This document shows, in pieces, positions 1 to 8,679 of a DNA stretch of 64,000 nucleotides. Below the pieces are notes generated by a model. It saw nothing but the letters and a program-made list of their open reading frames with translations, made no database searches and was not told where the DNA came from. The translations under genes and the position numbers were made by a program. This DNA comes from Symbiodinium natans (taxonomy: Eukaryota; Sar; Dinophyceae; Suessiales; Symbiodiniaceae): contig CAJNDS010002158.1 of the NCBI GenBank assembly GCA_905221605.1, positions 372,001-436,000 on the forward strand. Direction: 5' to 3'. Within the stretch, counting starts at the first letter, position 1. Every line of letters begins with the position of its first letter.

Positions 1-3000
1 CTCTCAAAAGGCCGTCGCAAACCCACTGAGTCCAGGAGTGCAAGATTGCCGGCTCCCGAAAGCGCCTTTCCATCCTCCCTGAGTCCTCTCCGAAAAACAA
101 CACCCAAAACCCTCAGATGACCGAAGACAGAGCTGCTGCCCAACCAAACCTCTCAACCCCAATGCCCCGGCCCTGCCCCAAACCCTACGAACCGCGAAGC
201 CCCTTTTTGTTCAATGCGCAGGCCACTGATCGGCGCCTCTGAGCACCGACACTGTTAAGAGTAGTTGTAAAGGAAAATCTAAGAACTCTTTAGGCATGCT
301 CTGAATGGAAACTATTTCGGTTGGTGAATAAGACGTCTCCATTGATCGCTTTGTAAAGCAAGGGGGGAAAAGTCCTACACAGAGGAGCGTTGTCTAAAAC
401 TACTACTGTAGATCTGTATGAAAATTGCAGAACCCCACACCCCCAGAAAAAAACCCTGGACCCCAAACCCGACACTCCAGCTTGAACTGCACATACCCTA
501 AAACATCCCCGCCCGCCCACTTGCGAAAAGCGTCGACTCGAGTCGTGAACGCAAGCCTTCCAGATGCCGGCGCCCCAGACGGAGCTCCTCCTTCAGGTCT
601 GGGGTTCAGGGTTTTAGGGTTTCGGTTCTTCGACTCTCAGTTTTGGGCTTGAGGGTTTAGGGTTTAGGGCTTAGGGCTTAGGGTTTAGGGATTCCTGAAT
701 ATGACCCTCTTAAACCCAATAAGGGAAGGGCTTTCGGGTTTTGAGGCTTTGGCTTGCTCCAGGTTCGGGGCTTGTGGTTTGCATGGTGGCATCTGGAAGC
801 GCTTGCATGACTTGAAAATTCGGGGAGCCTGCTGCATGCTGGAAGACAGGAAGCTCACAGCCAGGGCTACCACAAACTTAGTCACACACGCCCCCCCACC
901 CTTCCGCAAGAACCGTGAGCACCAAGCTGCACACCCAGCTACCCCAAACCCTGAAAGCTTTGCTGTCCTGTAGCTGGCGCTGGCCGATGGCTGTCTCCTC
1001 TTCTGCAGCGTCTGCCACCTGGCTTCTCTTGTTTGGTCGTCGGAGTCTGGGCATCAGGATGAGAATTGCCTGTGAACCTCTTTTGGGTGATTGAGCTTGC
1101 TGCCTTGTCCTGTCATCCAGGGCTTACGCGGAAGCACAGAAGGCGCACACCATGGGCAGCCCTAAACCCCAAACCCTCGGAAGCAAAACAAGAGCCTCGC
1201 GCTCGCGCAGGGCCCGCTGCCGCTCCCGGCGCTCCTCCTCGCCGAGCTCTGCGAGCCTCCGTGATGTTCTCAAGGTTCAGGATTCAGGGTGTTTCCAGGC
1301 GCAGGTCTGCAGCCAGAAAGGTATTAGGAGTCGTTTAAAATTCAAGGCGTTGCCTACCTGGAAGACCTTGCGGTCCACAAAGTTCGGGGTGAGGTCTAGA
1401 AGCTTTGCTTGTGTGATCCATGTACGAAAGCTCTACAGCCCCACAGGCAACTCTGCAAAAAAAAAACAGCTGGGACGCCTCTGAAGCTCCTGATGCACTT
1501 CCTCCGCCTGCCGAGAGGCCTCTGCCGCCTCAGGCGAACCGCAAACGTTAAGGGTTCAGGGTTTAGGGTTGAGAGTTGAAGGTTGCAAACCCTCTTCAGG
1601 CAGTCTGAATACAATGCATCGACCCATGGTTCAACGCGGTCGGTGGTTGATCCAAATTATGGGACCTTCTTGGCAGCCAAGAAAACTACAAGCCTTACTG
1701 CAAAAGAAGTCAGAGACCCAAACGGAGCTGTCAGATTTTGGATCTAAGCCAACCTTTAGCCTCTTGCCAGTCCTTGCTGGGAGTGAAGAGTTTTCCCGTT
1801 GCCATATTGGGGTTCTCGTAGGGTGCTGAACTTATCATTGCTTGCAACCTGACTTGAGGCAACCACCTCTTCAACCTCCAGTATGATTGCCGCTCCTAGC
1901 TGCAACCTGTGCACTAAGGTCTCTTTTTGGGATACCTGTTATAAAACGTGCCCTTTCACTTAGGGCACCCACGACGGGACGATAACCTGGCCATTTGGCA
2001 CAAGCATCTCCGGTCTTCAAGCGCGCGATCTGCGCCGCAGCATAGGCCGCCTCCTGCTCGGCGCTCCACGCCGCGTCCTTGAGCTGCGCAGGAGTTCTTG
2101 GGCTGCTGCATGTCGACGCAGACATGTGTTCAGGGCAGCATGCGCTGTGATTAAGTAGGCCATCTGGGTTCCGGAAAAGCTGAACCCCATCACCAGATGC
2201 ACTTCACGGCATTTCAGGTCTGGTCCTGGGGCTTCCAAAGTGGGAATCTACAGATTGAACTGCATTTGTCCTTCTTCTACTTGGCCTGGGCTGAAGCTCT
2301 GATGACCAACAGCAGCAAGACAAATCAATAAACAGGGTCAAGCTTCATGTTTCTTACGAAATAAGAAAAGCCCAAAAGATTAAAGTTCATCTATCGGCTA
2401 AGCACGTCTGGTTGTCAGTATCGCCAACAAGCAAGGGCTCAAATGCTTTGTCGGGGCGCCTGCGTGACGACCAATGCATTCCGCTGCTTCTGGTACTCCT
2501 CATCCTTGGAGGAAAGGAAAACAACCCAAGAACCGTACCAGTTCTCAATAGGGGCTAGTTAAGTACCTTATAGCCTCATACAAGCCTCTACAGAAACACG
2601 GGAAAGGGTTCTGCTTAGTTCCGTGCAAGTAGTCCAACAAGGCAACAGCAGCAAGATGGAGAAAGGATGGCGCTGTCGGCTCCTTGTATTTTACTCAGAG
2701 ATGCAGCCTCCCACGTCCCCGAGCCAGACCAGAAGCCGCCAGACCCCTCAACCCCGAACCGAAGTCCCAAACCCTTTTACTGCAAGCCCCGAACTCGAAC
2801 CCTAAGCCAAGTCTCAAACAAAAACGGGAAAAACAACAAACATCTGAGGAAAAATCACAAGCCTGCCCATGAAGCCTCAAAGCCCGAAACCTACGTCTTT
2901 CCGCAAGCTGCCAGCTGCCGCAGCTCGGCCGCACTGGCTTCGGGCGGCGCGCCCGCACCCGCCAGCACACGGCGCAGCGCCTGGCGACGGTCGAAGTTGA

Positions 3001-3475
3001 GCTGCGTGGGTCCGAGAAGGATAGTGTTATTATCGTTCGCCCGTATAATAGCACATTCTTATTAGGAACGAAGTGAATTACAATCATAAGGTTTGATAAG
3101 GTCCTCTCACCTTTTTGCACCTAAACAGCAAAGAGGTGCCCTCTCCGCGTAGGGTTTCGGGTTCAGGTTCTCAGGTTCAGGGTTTAGAGATTCTGCGCGC
3201 GCTCTCTGCAGGACTTCGGATTTAGGGTTTACGCTTCTCGGTTTAGGCCCTCTTCAAATTCATGCTCAGCATTAGTAAGGCTTGGCTTGGGGCTTGTGGT
3301 TCTGGAGGCTTCTACTCTCACACTCGCGGCAGGCAAGGCTTCGGTTGGAAACATTTGAGGTTCTGCCCCCCCCCCAAGGGTTCAAGGGTTGGGGTTTAGG
3401 TTTTGGGCCTTGGGGGTTCCTACTTCCGGCGACTGTTAAAGCACTTGTCTGCTGGAAAAAACTGCTCCTCTCTCA

Positions 3476-3508
<33 letters not shown>

Positions 3509-4032
3509 GGGGGCGTGGGGGCGAACCCCCTGGCTGTGCGCCTGCCCCGGTATTCGGGGTTCCTTAGTCGGTTGAGCTCGGGGGACAAGGTCGGGCGTGG
3601 CGCTTATTTCTGTGCTGCCCCAGTCCTTAAGGGTCCTTAGTTCCCCCCCCCCCCCCCCGCGCCATTCCCTTCCGCTTCTCTTCCCGACTGGCTTCAGCCA
3701 GCATGCAAACTGCCGGGGCCTTTCAGAATCTTTCGGAAACTAGGTCAGCAACTATAAACCCTCAGGGTCCCCTACATGGTTTCTTAGCCTCCGGAGTTCA
3801 GTGCAGTGAAACGAGTTAGCCTTCCGTGGTCTCAAACAGGCTGGCCCCCTGAACTCCCCAAAGCAGCCCCAAATCAACTCGAAGCCCTAACCTCAAAGAT
3901 CCTGGAAGTGGAACCTGAACTTTCCCAGCCCCCACGACGGCTTCCTCACTCTACTTTGCTGTGCTATGGCCCCGTGCGAGGGTAGACTGGGCCCCCTCAT
4001 ATTGGAAACTCCTACTGCTAGTGCCTCCGTCT
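1..4032. other. Gene-poor flank with degenerate telomere-like repeats
   Basis: No convincing coding sequence is seen. The stretch carries scattered degenerate TTTAGGG/CCCTAAA heptamers, for example near 597-690, 1550-1580, 2800-2815 and 3155-3250. It also has a TC/TTTC microsatellite at about 3466-3508 and a run of 16 C at 3643-3658. Short open frames here have repeat-like composition and no recognisable domain. Confidence 0.6.
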
Positions 4033-4590
4033 TTAGTCAACCCCCGCATGGGCTCGTCTACGCCTGTGCTCCTCTGCTACATTCAGCAGGTCAATGCCCC
4101 CGGGGGGCTCAGTACGTCTTCGCCGGTTTGCTTCATCTTCGTCCCCCGCTTCATCTTCTTCCCCCGCTTCTGTCGTGAGGTGCTTGTACTGGTAGCTTGA
4201 CCCCCCACTCCTGGACCTTCTGGTGCGCTGGCCGAAAGCCAGCCTCCGGCGCTGCTTGGACCGCCTTCTATTCGCGGCAATCCCCATTTGGGCTTCCCAC
4301 CTTCTCCTCATCGTCTGTGGCGGTGGGTAGCTACTAGGAGGTGGGGGTTGCCATGCTTGCGTCGGTGGTGTGAGTGGTGCGCCCCCGTCTGTCCCCTGCT
4401 CCGAGCTGGCTGCTCCCCCTGTTCCCCCTCCTGCTTCCAGTGCGACGATTGCCTCGATCTTCTCCCTGCCATTATCGCGATCTGGTAGTAGGTCTCGGTC
4501 TCGTTGGTTGGCTTCGCCCCCTGTTTCCGCAGCCCCCTCCCCTGCGTGGCCCCTCCTCGTCGTAGCTCCCGCCCGTTTTTGCATTTGCAT
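4033..4590 (-). CDS. Hypothetical basic/acidic low-complexity protein downstream of the LINE
   Basis: This 185-codon ORF starts at an ATG at 4590 and lies downstream of the USP-like ORF on the same strand. The product is not recognised. It has a Gly/Ala/Glu-rich first half, a Pro-rich stretch, an Arg-rich block and an acidic stretch (EDEAGDEDEA) before more Arg clusters, so it is probably disordered. A longer reading from a TTG at 4737 is possible but less protein-like. It could be a 3' accessory ORF of the LINE or merely an open GC-rich frame. Confidence 0.3.
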   Translation of the reverse strand: MQMQKRAGATTRRGHAGEGAAETGGEANQRDRDLLPDRDNGREKIEAIVALEAGGGTGGAASSEQGTDGGAPLTPPTQAWQPPPPSSYPPPQTMRRRWEAQMGIAANRRRSKQRRRLAFGQRTRRSRSGGSSYQYKHLTTEAGEEDEAGDEDEANRRRRTEPPGGIDLLNVAEEHRRRRAHAGVD

Positions 4591-4950
4591 ACGCAGCTTC
4601 GGGTAAGGAAGCCTAGCGCGACACAATGTACAGAAAAGCACATGCCAAGAGCATGCGGCCAATCGTGATGGCAGGTGAGAAGTAAAATCCTCTGATGTAC
4701 ATGTTCGGTGAGGGATAGACCCCGCATCGAGATGCAAGCAGGTCAGAAAACGAGCAGTTGACCCGGTCCTTAAACCTCGCAGTCCATCAGATTAAAGCTG
4801 TACAGCCTACACATTGTTCAGAAATGTGGTGTGAAAAAGCAGATCAGGTGTGCTTCGCGAACTCATGTTGTAGCGGAAGTAAATGTAAGTACCTGCAGTT
4901 GTGGGAGGTGCCCTCGACCACATATGCTGGCATTGTCTGCATGATTACCC

Positions 4951-5740
4951 TCACATGCGTGTAAGGAAACACATGTAGCATTCATGGTGAATGTGGTGCA
5001 GAAGGTCATCTGTGCAGCTTTTTGCTGGTTGGCCGTCGTCGGTAAACCAGGTGTTGGTGCTCAGCGGTGCATCACTTAAGAAGGCCCGGTAGTGACCACA
5101 TTTGGTGTCGCGCCCTGCATGAGTGATACCTGCAAGGATTCGGTACGGCATCCATTGCACCGTGGTACCATCTCTGCAAAATACAGGTACATATGTGATG
5201 TTCCCTGGATCAATGCGAACACAGACCCTGTTTTTGCGAATCCTTCCGGCCTGCTCAACATATCTCGGCAAGTGTATGCATAACCAAAGAGGCGCCTGCA
5301 CCAGGGCATGTATGAAGGGCTGTCTACACCAAGCTGCAAGACAGGAATCCAGGTCCGTTGTTCGTTGTGGCAAAGGAACAGTTATTCCTGCAGAGAGTGT
5401 GCCCTGAAGCTCTCGGATGTATCTTCCGGGGCCCTCAATTGCCGTCCTCGCCTCCCAAACTCCTTCGAAGACAGGCGCTCTGGCAAAATCCTGGAGATAT
5501 ATCCAGAATTCATGAGCATCGTTTTGTTGGTGTAGTTGGGGCCATGTCAAGAGTATGTGGCGCCATGCAAGCATGCCGGCTATATATGGTGATGTGCTAT
5601 TTGATGCCAGGATACGTTGAAAAGCTGCGGAAGCTCGTCCAAAGAGTGTACTCGATTCACCTTGAGTTTTCGCCGCAAGCCACAACCATGCACTGACAAC
5701 GGAATTCAGATAACAAAGGTTGGTGGGATTACGCAACGCC
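4951..5740 (-). other. Ubiquitin-specific-protease-like (peptidase C19) domain
   Basis: The Cys box reads NPTNLCYLNSVVSAWLW, close to the USP pattern NxGNTCYxNS, with the candidate catalytic Cys codon at 5714-5716. The second motif LHQQNDAHEF matches the USP QQDAHEF block. The His box CGHYRAFL puts the candidate catalytic His at 5092-5094, followed by WFTDDG, where USPs carry the third catalytic residue. Spacing of about 207 residues from Cys to His is compact for the family. All key residues are present, so activity is plausible. Placement at the C-terminus of a retrotransposon ORF is the unusual part. Confidence 0.8.
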
Positions 5741-8679
5741 AAGGTAGTGACCACTTGAGATATCGGCTGAGGGTGTCCGCCAGCGGTGACATCTGGAGTC
5801 GCGGGTGATGAACACGTAGACCCACTAGCTGCAATGCCGCTACCCCTTGGATCCTGGCGAGAGACTGGTACAGTGTTTGTGCCCCAGGCTGCCTCAGCCC
5901 CACCTCCGCTACGAAGGTCAGTTGGTGTCCCGCCAGTTCCGCTGCCAGCCTTCTGGTCGCCTGAAATCTGTAGAGGGCTCCAGGCAGCATGCAACTCTGT
6001 TGGATGGTTTCGATCAACTTTTCCAACTCCTCTTGCGTGATGCCCTGTCCCTCGATCTTGTCCAGCTGCTCCGTCTCGGCATTCCAGCGTAGGAAGTTCC
6101 AGTGTCCCTCCGGTGTTAGCCATTGCTGCCGCACCACCACTGCTTTGAACGCCTCCGTGGTAGTCACCTTCTTGACGCGGTCGAGGAGCTCCGCACAGAG
6201 GCACTGCACCACCGTGACCCGCAAGGACATTGTTGGCTTGGTCTCGCTCTCCATTTTCTGCTTCCAGGCCTGGCTTATCTTGAACAACGCGGGCAGGATG
6301 TTTTCCTTCTCGCCTGGCCTGTTCTGGAACGTGAACAGTAAAACAGTGTCTTGGCCCAATCGCATCAACTGTTGCTCGTGCCTCAGAGACAGGCGGACCA
6401 GCTCCTTGACCATGTCCTTCTCCAGGTGATACGTGTCGTCCATGAGGCTTGAGGTCTCCCGAAAGAGAGACGTTTTCGGGTGCGGTGCTCCGCGTCCCCT
6501 TCCTCGTCCCTTTGTACTCTTCCGGCCCTGTCCTTTGTGGCTTTGTTGATGTGTCGGAGACGCCGATCTCTTTCCTGTTGACCTCGACGGTGTGGTCTCC
6601 GGAGTGCATGTGGTGCTGCTCAAGGACGGCAGCATTTCGCCGTACATGGTCTTGAGTTCGTCCATCGGTGTGGATTCCATCCTCAAGCAAGAGATGAACA
6701 GACGTATAATGCAGCAGGGCCGCGTTCAACACTGGCATGCAATATTGTGAATGTAATGTTGGCCTGTGCGTCGTAGCGTGGCACCAGCAGCAAGGTGTCG
6801 CAGCTTGATTGAGCAAAATGCTATTGTGAACATAATCAGGTCGGTGTTGCCAGAACCCTTCATGTGCAAAAGCGCAATGTTGCATGAACTCACGCACGTC
6901 TGCAGTGGGCACTTTGCATTGAACACACTGGTGTCGAGCTTGTTCACACCACGAGACGTCCTCCAGCACATGCATCCAGTTTGCGCTTAGGACCAGGGCT
7001 GATTCAAGCTCGGGTGTATGCGGAAAGAAGTCACTGCTCACTGGTGGATTTAACAGAGGCTCTTTTGCCGCCAATAATTGCATCTTACGCGCCTTCGATT
7101 GTCGGCGTTGGCGCTCTCTGGCAAGCCGTAGCACGTGTCGTCGGTGTTGCTGCGCGTCAAGAGGCCGCATAGTTTGTTCATCGTGCCATAAACGCATCAG
7201 CAAGCAAACCTGCCAAATAGTAGGGCATTTAGATGTGTGCGAGACCGCATTACGGACTTGCGCTCCACAGAAGCGACAAGGTGTCACAGCTTGCCTTCGA
7301 ACCAGTGAGCAGTCCTGGTCAACCATAATGCCATAGTCTTGCCAGATAGTGGAGTGGCTGCCTCTATAATGCAACTTCAATTTCCATGGATGTGTCCACT
7401 GATCACAAATTGCACAATGCGACCTCAAGTGCATGCAAATGGACCTGAGCTGTACAATAGCAGGCCATCCATGTGTTCCCAGGAAAGTGCGCAGGTCTTC
7501 ATGGTACGCTACAGGGTCCGCTCTGTTGGTCCTGTTCCAATCTCCCGCCTGTGTTTGTTCGAAGGTCGGGTGGCCCGGAGACGAGGTGTCCTCAATCTCA
7601 CGTTGCGGGTCCTGGCATTTCAGCCAAAAAGTAGAACAGTGATTGTCCAAGATGTGACCTTGTAGCGCCTGCCATGTTTGGAATTCATGTTCACAGTGTC
7701 GACATGTGGGCATGTCATCTTTGCTGTGCAGAAAACGGTCAAAGTTGCGGAGGAGTGGTTCAAGGGGGATGCCGTGCGACTCGACATGGTGCTTCTTCAG
7801 CATTCTCATATCCACAAAGAACAGGAGGCATTGAGGACACATGAACTGAGCGGGCAAAACACCTTTGGATGTAGCGACAGGTTGCAGCCACATCCCGCCC
7901 TCTCCAGGGAGTAGTAGTGTACCCTGGTCTGGTGTGGCATCAGGTGTTTGTCGAATCTTGAAATTCTGCCAATGTCGAATGGCCTGCTCAAGTTGCAACT
8001 GGTTCTGTTGAACCGTATTGATGAGCGCAGTCATGTTCATCATTGGGTCTGTGCTGTTCGTCAAAGTGGTGGAAAGTGTATGCATCCGCTTTTGTAACAA
8101 AAGGTGCGGCTCCTCAAAACCAAGGCGTTTAAAAAGTGCCTCCGTGCTCTCATGTGTTATGTGGACTGGGCTGGACGAAATCGCACGGAGTTGCCTTGCA
8201 CAGCATGAACGGATCAGCCTAAGCTCCTCCCATCCAACTCCCACAGCGTTCAAACCATGTTGTAGAGAAGTCCAGATACACGCCTTCCATAGCTGGACAC
8301 GCTGTTTAATCGACAGAACATGCTTCCCTTGTAGGACTTTTTGTAGTCGCCGACGTTGCGCTTCTGCTTGTCTCAGTCGATAAGCAACTGTGTGTTTCGC
8401 TGGATTGTGGTAGCTTAGCATGATGCCGAGGTACTTGGTCTGTTGCACGATTGGGATAGACAGAATTCTGCCTGGGGTGTTGCCGTGACAAATGTCTTGA
8501 CCCCCTTCACCGTTCGCGTCCGCGCCTTTAACCATTCCGCTGCCACTCGACCCTTGACTTGAATGAGGAGCGACGATTTCTGGACATTCACCTTCATGCC
8601 AAATGCTTCCAACACGTTGAAAATGGCATCCATGCATTGCAGCATAAAAGTTAAGTCCCGTTCGGAATGAAACGTCCAT
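4951..8679 (-). CDS. LINE ORF2 C-terminal part: RT tail, C2H2 zinc fingers, USP-like protease
   Basis: This frame has 1242 codons. Its first 65 or so residues overlap the RT ORF and are probably not used; the RT-tail reading begins near 8480 (KYLGIMLSYHN), which continues the RT thumb from the other frame. Then come at least six Cys/His modules of C2H2 type, for example CPQC...HHVESH and CRHC...HILDNH, between about 7900 and 6900. From 6686 to 5706 a better protein lies in another frame (see the nested ORF). The last 260 residues form a ubiquitin-specific-protease-like domain with Cys, QQ-DAHEF and His boxes. The zinc fingers may bind nucleic acid or the ribonucleoprotein. The role of the protease is unknown; it may remove ubiquitin from element proteins or process the polyprotein. 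Confidence 0.75.
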   Translation of the reverse strand: MDVSFRTGLNFYAAMHGCHFQRVGSIWHEGECPEIVAPHSSQGSSGSGMVKGADANGEGGQDICHGNTPGRILSIPIVQQTKYLGIMLSYHNPAKHTVAYRLRQAEAQRRRLQKVLQGKHVLSIKQRVQLWKACIWTSLQHGLNAVGVGWEELRLIRSCCARQLRAISSSPVHITHESTEALFKRLGFEEPHLLLQKRMHTLSTTLTNSTDPMMNMTALINTVQQNQLQLEQAIRHWQNFKIRQTPDATPDQGTLLLPGEGGMWLQPVATSKGVLPAQFMCPQCLLFFVDMRMLKKHHVESHGIPLEPLLRNFDRFLHSKDDMPTCRHCEHEFQTWQALQGHILDNHCSTFWLKCQDPQREIEDTSSPGHPTFEQTQAGDWNRTNRADPVAYHEDLRTFLGTHGWPAIVQLRSICMHLRSHCAICDQWTHPWKLKLHYRGSHSTIWQDYGIMVDQDCSLVRRQAVTPCRFCGAQVRNAVSHTSKCPTIWQVCLLMRLWHDEQTMRPLDAQQHRRHVLRLARERQRRQSKARKMQLLAAKEPLLNPPVSSDFFPHTPELESALVLSANWMHVLEDVSWCEQARHQCVQCKVPTADVREFMQHCAFAHEGFWQHRPDYVHNSILLNQAATPCCWCHATTHRPTLHSQYCMPVLNAALLHYTSVHLLLEDGIHTDGRTQDHVRRNAAVLEQHHMHSGDHTVEVNRKEIGVSDTSTKPQRTGPEEYKGTRKGTRSTAPENVSLSGDLKPHGRHVSPGEGHGQGAGPPVSEARATVDAIGPRHCFTVHVPEQARREGKHPARVVQDKPGLEAENGERDQANNVLAGHGGAVPLCGAPRPRQEGDYHGGVQSSGGAAAMANTGGTLELPTLECRDGAAGQDRGTGHHARGVGKVDRNHPTELHAAWSPLQISGDQKAGSGTGGTPTDLRSGGGAEAAWGTNTVPVSRQDPRGSGIAASGSTCSSPATPDVTAGGHPQPISQVVTTLALRNPTNLCYLNSVVSAWLWLAAKTQGESSTLFGRASAAFQRILASNSTSPYIAGMLAWRHILLTWPQLHQQNDAHEFWIYLQDFARAPVFEGVWEARTAIEGPGRYIRELQGTLSAGITVPLPQRTTDLDSCLAAWCRQPFIHALVQAPLWLCIHLPRYVEQAGRIRKNRVCVRIDPGNITYVPVFCRDGTTVQWMPYRILAGITHAGRDTKCGHYRAFLSDAPLSTNTWFTDDGQPAKSCTDDLLHHIHHECYMCFLTRM
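5706..6686 (-). CDS. Nested +1-frame ORF: helical domain of the LINE polyprotein
   Basis: A 326-residue frame lies wholly inside 4951-8679 but one base later in phase. It reads as real protein: a Lys/Gly/Arg-rich linker (GRKSTKGRGRGRG), then about 230 residues of amphipathic helices beginning LVRLSLRHEQQLMRLGQD. The overlapping longer frame here is Gly/Arg-rich and unstructured. I infer that the helical domain belongs between the zinc fingers and the USP-like domain of the same protein, as a spacer or binding domain. That would need a frame change on each side, by compensating indels, programmed shifts, or separate translation. No catalytic motif is seen. Confidence 0.6.
   Translation of the reverse strand: MRMESTPMDELKTMYGEMLPSLSSTTCTPETTPSRSTGKRSASPTHQQSHKGQGRKSTKGRGRGRGAPHPKTSLFRETSSLMDDTYHLEKDMVKELVRLSLRHEQQLMRLGQDTVLLFTFQNRPGEKENILPALFKISQAWKQKMESETKPTMSLRVTVVQCLCAELLDRVKKVTTTEAFKAVVVRQQWLTPEGHWNFLRWNAETEQLDKIEGQGITQEELEKLIETIQQSCMLPGALYRFQATRRLAAELAGHQLTFVAEVGLRQPGAQTLYQSLARIQGVAALQLVGLRVHHPRLQMSPLADTLSRYLKWSLPWRCVIPPTFVI
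8415..8500 (-). other. Frame switch (-1) between RT and downstream LINE domains
   Basis: The RT reading ends ...VKTFVTATPQ and then runs to a stop, while the frame entered by slipping back one base reads ...NTPGRILSIPIVQQTKYLG, the expected thumb segment. The switch point lies near 8463-8480, next to an ACCCC run. It may be a one-base deletion in a homopolymer or a programmed -1 frameshift. No classical heptamer with a clear pseudoknot was identified by eye. Confidence 0.55.
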
